11,404 bases of DNA from assembly GCA_029881175.1 (NCBI GenBank), contig JAOUNC010000050.1, positions 1 to 11,404 on the forward strand, in the 5' to 3' direction. The position numbers and the translations under genes were made by a program. Under the pieces are notes generated by a model. The model did no database searches. It saw only the letters and a list, made by a program, of their open reading frames with translations, and had not been told where the DNA came from. The number at the start of each line of letters is the position of its first letter. Within the stretch, counting starts at the first letter, position 1. Positions 6,023-11,404 of this stretch are shown in pieces. The DNA comes from Nitrospirota bacterium (lineage in GTDB: Bacteria > Nitrospirota > Nitrospiria > Nitrospirales > UBA8639).

Positions 6023-6727
6023 ATGCGTTTCATACGAATTTTCTTATACATCGTTCCCACCCTTCTCTTTCTTTTTGTGCCCGTCCCTGCCCATGCTGAT
6101 TTTCAGGCTGGGGTAGCGGCCTATGATCAAGGCAACTATGTGACAGCTCTCAACGAATTTCTCCCTCTTGCCCAGCAGGGAGACGTCAAGGCACAGGTGA
6201 ATATGGGCATTCTGTATGAGAAGGGCCAGGGGGTTCCCCAGGATCTTCAGGAAGCCTTTCGCTGGTATTACCTTGCCGCGAACCAGGGGGATGCCTCTAC
6301 ACAAAACATTCTAGGAATGTTGTATGAATACGGCCAGGGGGTTCCTCAGGACTATCCCCAAGCCCTGTATTGGTATGGGCTCGCGGTGGAGCAGGGCTAC
6401 GCGGCGGCCCAATTTAACCTAGGATTTTTGTACGCCACTGGTGTGGGTGTACCACAGAATTATACCAAAGCGAGACATTGGTATTGGCTGGCGGCGCAGC
6501 AAGGCCATGCCGACGCTCAGCACAACCTCGGATACCTCTACCATGTCGGACAAGGTGGCCTACCCCAAGATTTCGTTCAAGCGCATATGTGGTACAACTT
6601 AGCCGCAGCCCAAGGTGTCGACAATGCTCGAAAACTCAGAGATCATGTGTCGAGCCTCATGTCCCCTGAACAGGTGGCTATCGCCCAACAACTTGCTCGC
6701 GAATGGAGACCAACACCTAACCCTTAA
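6023..6727 (+). CDS. Secreted Sel1-like repeat (SLR/TPR-like) protein
   Basis: The 234-aa product starts with a Sec signal peptide (MRFIRIFLYIVPTLLFLFV, cleavage after PAHA25). After a half repeat (about 30-56) come four consecutive Sel1-like units: 57-92, 93-128, 129-164 and 165-201. Each has the pattern AQ.NLG.LY..G.GVPQD...A..WY.LAA.QG. Unit 4 has one extra Gly (GQGGLPQD). Such solenoids bind other proteins, and exported ones are often envelope scaffolds or stress and virulence factors. The partner here is unknown. I prefer ATG 6023 to TTG 6005 because it puts the charged residues directly before the hydrophobic core. The ribosome binding site is weak (TGGA near 6011). Units 1 and 2 share nearly identical DNA around GGCCAGGGGGTTCC (about 6224 and 6333), suggesting fairly recent internal duplication. 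Confidence 0.9.
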   Translation: MRFIRIFLYIVPTLLFLFVPVPAHADFQAGVAAYDQGNYVTALNEFLPLAQQGDVKAQVNMGILYEKGQGVPQDLQEAFRWYYLAANQGDASTQNILGMLYEYGQGVPQDYPQALYWYGLAVEQGYAAAQFNLGFLYATGVGVPQNYTKARHWYWLAAQQGHADAQHNLGYLYHVGQGGLPQDFVQAHMWYNLAAAQGVDNARKLRDHVSSLMSPEQVAIAQQLAREWRPTPNP

Positions 6728-6776
6728 AGAATAGGTTGGAAAGTTTTGCAATCATTGACGTCTCCAGCCTGGAACC

Positions 6777-6801
6777 CACTCATTCCGTATCAGCTACTCT
6801 G
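6777..6801. repeat. 25-bp direct repeat, copy 3, with stopped SEQLI remnant
   Basis: This is the second of the two near-identical 25-bp repeats flanking the Sel1 gene. On the minus strand the surrounding bases (6840 to about 6740) translate as NPRYESE-stop-LIRNEWVPGWRRQ-stop. The TAG stands exactly where the other copies have CAG (Gln) in SEQLI. This copy is therefore a clear pseudogene fragment of the same coding repeat. It lies between the Sel1 gene and the pseudouridine synthase gene. Confidence 0.7.
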
Positions 6802-6908
6802 ACTCATATCTTGGATTCCATTCGGATGCGCAGCTTCACCTGTTGGTCATCGGGCAGACTGCAGTCATATAGCGACCTTCCCCACCGACGAAAGGAAACG
6901 GAGCGCAC

Positions 6909-7583
6909 ATGAAAGACGAGACACCCCTCACCAAGAAGCACCGGTCCAATAATAAGTCCTTGCCAATCGCCGAATCTGCACCTTCTCATCTGGAGCGAAC
7001 CAGTATCTTCCTTTTTCACAAGCCCAAAGGATTTCTTGTCACTCGAAAAGATGAGAAGGAAAGGAAAACCGTCTATCACGCGCTCCCTCCATTCGTGCTG
7101 TTGGAAGGATGGGTCCCAATAGGCCGCCTAGACAAAGACTCCCGTGGCCTCTTGCTCTTCACTCAAGATGGCAGCGTAGTGGACCGGATCACGGAGCCCG
7201 GCCAATGCGAAAAAATCTACGAGGTTGAGATCCGCGGAAGAATTTCTGATGACGATCTCTCCCATACCTTACAAGGCGTTCCCACCTCCATCGGAACCTT
7301 GAAGATCCACAAGATTACCAAGACTAGAGAGGTCGGCCCAAAAACTCAGTTAGAGGTCGTCTTGCGAGAGGGGAAAAATCGGCATCTTCGTCGACTCTTT
7401 CATGCCCTGAAAGATCCAAAATTTCACACCCCCCTGAAAGTTCTCGATCTGAAACGTGTACAAATCGGCCCGTTGCGCTTGGATATCCCAGTCGGCGAAT
7501 GGCGTTTTGCCACACGTGACGAAGAGACTCAATTGTTCGCTGCGGTCAACATGCCGGTGCCGAAGGATTGCAAGCCTGGATGA
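6909..7583 (+). CDS. RsuA/RluE-type rRNA pseudouridine synthase
   Basis: The 224-aa protein isomerises a specific uridine in ribosomal RNA to pseudouridine. Signatures of the RsuA/RluB/E/F branch are visible: FLFHKPKGFLVTRKD at 34-48, GRLDKDSRGLLLFTQDG at 72-88 with the presumed catalytic Asp75, EKIYEVEIRG at 101-110 and REGKNRHLRRLF at 153-164. No S4 RNA-binding domain is visible at the N-terminus; the first 30 residues are a charged, probably flexible tail. Size and lack of S4 resemble RluE (23S rRNA U2457 in E. coli), but which uridine is modified cannot be told from sequence alone. GGAG at 6900-6903 lies 5 nt before the ATG. The gene is complete and appears to be a single transcription unit. 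Confidence 0.85.
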   Translation: MKDETPLTKKHRSNNKSLPIAESAPSHLERTSIFLFHKPKGFLVTRKDEKERKTVYHALPPFVLLEGWVPIGRLDKDSRGLLLFTQDGSVVDRITEPGQCEKIYEVEIRGRISDDDLSHTLQGVPTSIGTLKIHKITKTREVGPKTQLEVVLREGKNRHLRRLFHALKDPKFHTPLKVLDLKRVQIGPLRLDIPVGEWRFATRDEETQLFAAVNMPVPKDCKPG

Positions 7584-8233
7584 CGTATCGCAGCATCTAA
7601 GCTTTAGCACTATCATATTTCGTTCTGTTCAAAATTCATTCTACTTAGCCATCAACTTGATGATTGCCTTTACAGCAAGCTTTTCCCCTGGTGCAAAGAA
7701 AGATGGCCCTGGCGGACGGTGGGCTTTTCCACTATCGATTGAGCCTAAAAACCGGAGTTGGCAGGCTCGCAAAGCTTCAACACGCCTACTCAGAAGGCTG
7801 CTCAGGGTGATTGGACGTTTCATCAATTGAAATTGGGTGAGTGCTACATGCATCCCTCGTGCTGAACCCGTCGAAGCTTGAGCGTTGTTTTCTCACAGCA
7901 ACTCGGCTTTTTAGGGCAACTGATTCGACTTCTATTGCTCTCACTCTTCTCACCTTCAGGCACAACATTCAGTACACGGAAAATTTCTCCTATTATTTCT
8001 ACGCAGATTGATTGCCATAGGCCAAAGCTGAAGGATCCCTCCTACAGCTCCTCTCTCGGGTTTGCATAGCTTTCCCAAGATTTCCATCACCTACCCGATT
8101 GATTTATTAAAGAAATCTCTTTGTTCCTTTCAAAAGGTATCTTTTTTGCTCTATGCCTACTTACGCGTATTGTTTCATTGAGCCCTTGGGCATTGTTCCA
8201 TTTACCATTTTCTCAACACTACGGAGGTTTGCT
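7584..8233. other. 650-bp A+T-rich gap without a supported gene
   Basis: The largest candidate is a 70-codon minus-strand ORF (7853-7641) ending in FFAPGEKLAVKAIIKLMAK. It has GAGGG touching its start codon rather than spaced from it, and no homologue I recognise. The plus-strand ORFs here lack proper starts. An in-frame extension of the next gene back to 8153 exists but is unlikely, because the ribosome binding site and signal peptide fix its start at 8234. I see no tRNA-like fold or terminator. Confidence 0.35.
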
Positions 8234-8521
8234 ATGAAAAGACTTTTTACTGTGCTAGCCATACTGTGTGTATTTGGATTGACCACTGCCTCCTTTGTCC
8301 AAAGTGCGCCAACTCCCCCTGAAGGCAATCCGGTTGTGCAAGGAACCTTAATGAAAATTGATGGCTCGTTTTTCGTCATCATGGATAGTTCCGGGAAAGA
8401 ACAACGCATTCATGTCGACAAGAGCACTTTGATCATTGGAAAAGTTCAGCCTGGGGCTCAGGTGAAAGCAGAAGTGACCCAAGATGGCCATGCCTCTGCC
8501 GTCCTGATTGTTGGAGGGTAA
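8234..8521 (+). CDS. Small secreted protein, predicted beta-rich (OB-fold-like)
   Basis: The 95-aa product has a clear signal peptide (MKRLFTVLAILCVFGLTTA, likely cleavage after VQSA25) and a mature part of about 70 residues. The mature part is made of short alternating strands: VVQGTLMKIDGSFFVIMDSSG at 35-55, KEQRIHVDKSTLI at 56-68, then VQPGAQVKAEVTQDGHASAVLIV at 71-93. The order strand, turn with DG or SG, polar strand, and final strand after GHA is what small periplasmic OB-like domains show. I cannot name the family with certainty. There is no Cys or lipobox, so it is probably soluble periplasmic. GGAGG (8223-8227) is 6 nt before ATG 8234, which decides the start. A strong hairpin follows the gene. 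Confidence 0.75.
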   Translation: MKRLFTVLAILCVFGLTTASFVQSAPTPPEGNPVVQGTLMKIDGSFFVIMDSSGKEQRIHVDKSTLIIGKVQPGAQVKAEVTQDGHASAVLIVGG

Positions 8522-8561
8522 GCGGCTCTTGCAGGGTGCTTTCTTTATAACTTTTAACAGT

Positions 8562-8587
8562 GAGCCAGCCCTCTACATGGCTGGCTC
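8562..8587 (+). terminator. Hairpin 41 bp after the small secreted-protein gene
   Basis: GAGCCAGCC (8562-8570) and GGCTGGCTC (8579-8587) form a perfect 9-bp GC-rich stem with an 8-nt loop. No T tract follows on either strand, so it is not a textbook intrinsic terminator. It may still end or stabilise the transcript. The rest of 8522-8860 shows no gene. Confidence 0.45.
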
Positions 8588-8860
8588 GGGGTGGTCATGA
8601 ACTCGTTATGTCCACATCCTATAGTCCACTTTTTCTGACAGACTTATCCCAAACCATCTGCACCGGTCTCACGCCGATTATTCCACATCATGTGCGTAAT
8701 TCAGGCTTTCACTCCTTGTGGGATTTTCATAAATGACAAAGGAATTGCATACATATACTCCACTACTCCTATTGGTGAATTGCTCTCCCTGATGCAATGA
8801 GATTCACTGTGCAATAACAACATTGCTTTTCATGCCTTTCATAACCCGGAGGTAGGCCCT

Positions 8861-9208
8861 ATGCTTCAGGTTCGTGAACAACACCCTCCTCACACAAACG
8901 TCATCGCCCTCGCTGGTCAGGTTAGTCGTTATACGACGACAGGGATCCAATCACGGATTTGGGCTGCACAAGAATCTGGCTGTCACCACATCATTTTGGA
9001 TTTTTCCGAGGTCACGGAGATTGATTCGACGGGCTTAGGAGAATTATTCCTCTGGTATCACAACATGAGACCCCTACACGTCCAAATCAGTATCGTCAAA
9101 CCACCAACCTGCATTCGGAACCATCTAGACTGGGCGCATCTTTCGGAGATCATTCCGATCTATGAATCTGAAAAAGAAGCCATAGTGCAGACCAAAGCTT
9201 ATTCATAG
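8861..9208 (+). CDS. STAS-domain protein, anti-sigma-factor-antagonist-like
   Basis: The 115-aa protein is one STAS domain, the fold of SpoIIAA/RsbV-type anti-anti-sigma factors and related signalling proteins. After two strands (LQVREQ and NVIALAGQV) comes a helix (TTGIQSRIWAAQES), then the diagnostic HHIILDFSEVTEIDSTGLGELF at 42-63. Ser56 of the DSTGLG loop matches the phospho-acceptor serine that a partner kinase anti-sigma factor modifies in RsbV. LHVQISIVKPP and a final helix (SEKEAIVQTKA) complete the domain. No kinase, phosphatase or sigma-factor gene is beside it, so partners must be elsewhere. GGAGGT (8848-8853), 7 nt before the ATG, is the strongest ribosome binding site in the window. 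The product is cytoplasmic and of full length. Confidence 0.85.
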   Translation: MLQVREQHPPHTNVIALAGQVSRYTTTGIQSRIWAAQESGCHHIILDFSEVTEIDSTGLGELFLWYHNMRPLHVQISIVKPPTCIRNHLDWAHLSEIIPIYESEKEAIVQTKAYS

Positions 9209-9220
9209 CATGTTGGGAGC

Positions 9221-9282
9221 TTGGCTGGAGCAGCGACAGCATCATATACTGCTTCAGCCCGGCAATGAGTGCCTCCAGCCAA
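9221..9282 (+). other. Long-looped hairpin after the STAS gene, possible structured RNA or terminator
   Basis: TTGGCTGGAG (9221-9230) and CTCCAGCCAA (9273-9282) are a perfect 10-bp inverted repeat enclosing 42 nt. The loop can form an inner GCAG/CTGC pairing (9230-9233 with 9249-9252). There is no T tract. It begins 12 bp after the stop codon of the STAS gene and may be a 3'-end structure. Confidence 0.4.
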
Positions 9283-9384
9283 CCTTCACCACTTCTTCCT
9301 CATTTTGATCAGTGATTTGGAATGGAGTGAACCACAGTACTTTGGCAGGTCAGGACAAAAAACAGACTCCTTCCTGGTTTCTCC

Positions 9385-9409
9385 CCAATCTTGGTTATTC
9401 CAAGATTGG
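9385..9409. other. Perfect 10-bp stem hairpin in the 9209-9560 gap
   Basis: CCAATCTTGG (9385-9394), a TTATT loop, then CCAAGATTGG (9400-9409). The stem is perfect with a 5-nt loop, and an A-rich stretch (CCAAAAAGAATAA) follows shortly. On the minus strand that becomes T-rich only before the hairpin, so it is not a classic terminator in either direction. It could be an operator or an RNA structure. No gene is seen in this 352-bp gap. Confidence 0.45.
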
Positions 9410-9457
9410 CAACTCCAAAAAGAATAAGAGGGGGAAATTCAGTGGGAGGATCACCCC

Positions 9458-9488
9458 CTGACAAAAGAAGGATCCTAGAGAGTATAAT
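9458..9488 (+). promoter_or_regulatory. Candidate sigma-70-like promoter for the cupredoxin gene
   Basis: CTGACA (9458-9463) and a perfect TATAAT (9483-9488) are 19 bp apart, slightly long. They lie 73 bp before ATG 9561 in A+T-rich DNA. The -10 hexamer is convincing and the -35 and spacing are less so. Confidence 0.35.
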
Positions 9489-9560
9489 TAATACAGAAGA
9501 TTTTATATGTCATTCTGGAGAATGATCCCTTGGAGAGAGGGTGAAATTAGAAAAAATTAA

Positions 9561-10004
9561 ATGATTATGTTTGCAACCAAAAATTCGATTGATGCCCGGT
9601 TTGCCACCTCAACAAAAAAATTTGAGTCTATGTCATTGCAAAGAAAAATTCTTGGACTCCTGCAGGTCAGCCTGTTGATAATCGGGTCTGTGGCGATAGC
9701 AGCTCCATCGCCTTTGCATATTACCGTTGGCACCTTCGCCCCCTATTACTCCCCAACATTTGTCCGCGTTGGGCCCAACACCCCAATTTCCTGGAATAAC
9801 CCCACAGGCGCACTCCATTCCATCACTCACGATGGGTGTAAGGATGGCGCACGATGTGCGTTCGATTCCGGACCACTTGGCCCCAACAGAACCTTCACCG
9901 TGCACCTACTCTCACCAGGCTTCTATCCCTACCATTGCTCATTCCATCCCATCATGCGAGGCGTCTTGGAAGTGATTGACTCTCATCCCTTCAATGATAC
10001 CTAG
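9561..10004 (+). CDS. Secreted cupredoxin (type 1 copper protein, plastocyanin/amicyanin-like)
   Basis: The 147-aa product carries one cupredoxin domain, a small beta-sandwich that binds copper for electron transfer or copper handling in the periplasm. Ligands are visible in order: His86 in GALHSITHDG (His90 also close), then Cys126, His129 and Met132 in YPYHCSFHPIMRG, the C-x2-H-x2-M pattern of amicyanin-like sites. FDSGPLGPNRTFTVHLLSPG at 101-120 is the usual preceding strand and turn. Two extra cysteines (Cys93, Cys99) in the HDGC-GARC loop could form a disulphide. The hydrophobic LLQVSLLIIGSVAIAA (33-48) is a signal peptide. It suits a start at ATG 9630 (MSLQRK) better than 9561, but neither has a good ribosome binding site; GAGAGAGGG near 9533 is about 20 nt from 9561. 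I list the longer form. It is monocistronic, with no partner oxidase or cytochrome in view. Confidence 0.85.
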   Translation: MIMFATKNSIDARFATSTKKFESMSLQRKILGLLQVSLLIIGSVAIAAPSPLHITVGTFAPYYSPTFVRVGPNTPISWNNPTGALHSITHDGCKDGARCAFDSGPLGPNRTFTVHLLSPGFYPYHCSFHPIMRGVLEVIDSHPFNDT

Positions 10005-10103
10005 GCCTTTCCCTCTTTTCGACCTTCCCCTATCGTCCAACATCTACATGCAGATCATGTCTGGCGAATTCAACCGATAAGGTGGTGCACTTATTATGTG
10101 AAT

Positions 10104-10366
10104 TCAAGTCTTTAAAAAAAGTTGGATGGCCTTGTTAGCACCTTCATCTAAACCAGCCAATCTTTCAACCTGCCTGCTTCTGCCCATCCGGGCTATTTCC
10201 CATTTATCAAGCGGCCATTCTCGCTCAGCATTATGCCTCTGGATTCCTTCAATCTTTCTGGTATTCTCCTCAAAACCCTCTTTATTCTCTTGTCATTAAC
10301 TCCCGAGGCTGTGTAATAACTCCCTTCTCCGATCACTTCACCGCGGTAGTAGGCACGTCAGCTCAT
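10104..10366 (-). pseudogene. Decayed unidentified gene with in-frame TGA and frameshift
   Basis: The minus strand carries protein-like sequence in two frames. After GAGGAGGAG and ATG 10366 the frame reads MS, TGA (10360-10358), then RAYYRGEVIGEGSYYTASGVND. Near 10290-10296 the sense moves to another frame: QENKEGFEENTRKIEG, QRHNAEREWPLDKWEIARMG, RSRQVERLAGLDEGANKAI and QLFLKT, stop at 10106-10104. Joined, this would be about 85 aa with a charged, helical C-terminal half. I do not recognise a family. A TGG-to-TGA change plus a 2-nt insertion or 1-nt loss would explain the damage. It lies beside another decayed gene (the IS1182 transposase), consistent with relaxed selection at this end of the window. 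Confidence 0.45.
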
Positions 10367-10487
10367 CTCCTCCTCGTTCGATGTTGTTCGTTTTGACTAG
10401 CATTTCCGTTTTTGTGTCACCACGAGCCTATCTGCTGCGGTGCAGATGGTGCTGATGAGCCTATTTTTGCGTGTAGGGCCCCACCAC

Positions 10488-11284
10488 TTACGCCTGGATT
10501 GCGTTGAGGAGTGGCTTCACGCCGAGAATCGCCAGCACCCGTTTGAAGTTGTACGCCAACACATGCAAACTCATCTCGGTGCTGACATGCTTGAGAGTTT
10601 TTGTGAGGAAGTGCGTAGAGCCCATCCAGGCTTTCAAGGTCCCAAACGGATGCTCGACGGTTTCTCGTCGAGTGCGCATCCGCTCCGGCTCGCGATCGAG
10701 ACGGCCTTCGACTGCCTCGAGTACGGCTTCATGTTCCCATCGTCCGACTCGCCGGTATTTATCGGTCGTACACTGCGACTTGATGGAGCAGTTCGGACAG
10801 TGTGATGACCACAGTATTTGTGGATCTTCAAGCCTTTCTCCTCGGTCTCGAACCGCCAGATGAGGCGCTCCCCTGCCTGGCATGCGTATTCATTCTCTTC
10901 CGCGTAGTAGATGAAGTCGCGTTTGCTGAACAAGCCTTTCTTCGTGCTGCCTGATGTCTGGGGCTTGGTGAGATAGGTCGTGATCTGGGACTGCTCGCAG
11001 GCCAGAATTTCTTTCCCATTGAAGTACCCGCGGTCAGCGACCACGGCAAGGGTCTCTGCTCCAATAGCCTCTTTCGCTTGTTGCGCCATATGGTGCAACT
11101 GGTGACGATCGTGCCCAACATTGGTGACCTCGTGCGTCACGATCAAATGGTGCTTTGCATCCACGGCCGTCTGCACGTTATACCCCACCATTCCGGTGCC
11201 TCTGGTCGTCATCGACCGCGCATCTGGGTCCGTCAATGAGATCTGTTGGTCCGGCGCGTGAAGCATCTGGACTTCGAGTTGTTT
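10488..11284 (-). pseudogene. IS1182-family transposase, 5'-truncated by an IS1380 end and frameshifted
   Basis: The right part (from codons just inside 11284) reads KQLEVQ-MLHAPDQQ, then ISLTDPDARSMTTRGTGMVG and YNVQTAVDAKHHLIVTHEVTN, and later VADRGYFNGKEILACE, blocks typical of IS1182-family DDE transposases. It reaches TEEKGLKIHKY, after which the sense jumps to a second frame: WSSHCPNCSIKSQCTTDKYRR, then EHPFGTLKAWMGSTHFL, ending LGVKPLLNAIQA at 10488. The junction reads TAC-TG-TGG on the minus strand (10816-10809), so a 2-bp TG duplication explains the shift. The N-terminal 150-200 residues expected for this family are missing, because the IS1380-type terminal repeat (11285-11303) begins exactly where the reading is cut and brings in a stop. 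The element is certainly inactive. Confidence 0.85.
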
Positions 11285-11303
11285 AACCCGGATTCAGCAG
11301 TAG
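11285..11303. repeat. IS1380 terminal inverted repeat (right copy)
   Basis: This is a perfect 19-bp inverted match to 1242-1260. The flanking base outside is T11284, where the IS1182 transposase reading begins. A target-site duplication cannot be tested because the other end is outside the window. Confidence 0.8.
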
Positions 11304-11310
11304 AAAATGG

Positions 11311-11404
11311 TTACGGTGGGGGTTGTGCGTTCACTGGCACCAGGCTACCGGGCGAATGGGTCTCGGTTGATGGGGGAACAGGGGCCTCTGGGGGGTGTTC
11401 GTCG
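11311..11404 (-). CDS. Possible C-terminal tail of a second IS1380 transposase, cut by window edge
   Basis: Reading leftward from the edge, one frame gives about 30 residues (DEHPPEAPVPPS, TETHSPGSLVPVNAQPPP) and stops at TAA 11313-11311. That is 7 bp before the terminal repeat, where a transposase stop is expected. The Pro-rich tail has no catalytic motif, and the left copy does not show its own C-terminus, so the two cannot be compared here. The position and strand are the argument. Confidence 0.4.
   Translation of the reverse strand, partial: DEHPPEAPVPPSTETHSPGSLVPVNAQPPP

Larger units (their letters stand above)
11285..11404 (-). mobile_element. IS1380-type element, 3' end only, inserted in the IS1182 transposase
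   Basis: The interval opens with AACCCGGATTCAGCAGTAG (11285-11303), the exact inverted counterpart of the left IS end at 1242-1260. The sequence inside differs from the left copy's 5' region, so this should be the opposite (3') end of the same kind of element, continuing beyond the window. Confidence 0.65.

Noticed and set aside
7641..7853. 70-codon minus-strand ORF
   Set aside because: GAGGG abuts the start codon with no spacing and no homologue is recognised; kept only as a remark.
10504..10863. + strand ORFs over 10440-10863
   Set aside because: They are antisense to the IS1182 transposase C-terminal half, which carries the EHPFGTLK motif.
1..11404. CRISPR array or multi-gene defence system
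   Set aside because: No regularly spaced repeats with spacers, and no nuclease, helicase, reverse transcriptase or NTPase genes apart from transposases.

Overview
The window looks like a stretch of accessory chromosome from a Gram-negative, environmental bacterium. Several proteins carry Sec-type signal peptides, and there is a copper-protein-like periplasmic gene. Gene style and the small-protein families made me think of Nitrospirota (Nitrospira-like), but nothing in the window is diagnostic and this is only an inference. No rRNA, tRNA or CRISPR array was recognised.

Both edges lie in insertion sequences. On the left (1-1260) is most of an IS1380-family element whose transposase reads leftward and leaves the window. 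On the right (11285-11404) begins an element with the same 19-bp terminal sequence in inverted orientation. It carries what looks like the C-terminal tail of a leftward transposase, so the two may be same-orientation copies of one IS. The right element has landed inside an IS1182-family transposase (10488-11284), which also carries a frameshift.

Inside the left IS (1261-3060) is a graveyard of small pieces. There is a short ORF belonging to a dispersed repeat family, a nested inverted repeat, a secreted-protein gene interrupted by an in-frame TGA just after its signal peptide, a degenerate integron attC-like site directly behind that gene, and a 122-bp TG...CA element resembling a MITE. Together they suggest a captured, decaying integron cassette with later miniature insertions.

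The middle (3072-10004) carries the intact genes, mostly single transcription units on the + strand. They are a cysteine-free HesB/IscA-like protein, an unrecognised 192-aa protein, a leftward 104-aa protein of a short conserved family, a tandem-ACT GcvR-like regulator, a secreted Sel1-repeat protein, an RsuA/RluE-type rRNA pseudouridine synthase, a small secreted beta-rich protein, a STAS anti-sigma-antagonist-like protein and a secreted cupredoxin. Most are preceded by a recognisable Shine-Dalgarno sequence. They do not form an obvious pathway, and wide A+T-rich gaps separate them. Two nearly identical 25-bp direct repeats flank the Sel1 gene, and a third related copy lies at 1520-1532.

The right end (10104-11284) holds a decayed leftward gene with a TGA and a frameshift, followed by the broken IS1182 transposase. 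I see no clear multi-gene defence or other novel system. The most interesting signals are the dispersed repeat/small-protein family, the lone attC-like site with its TGA-interrupted cassette gene, and the cysteine-free IscA homologue.
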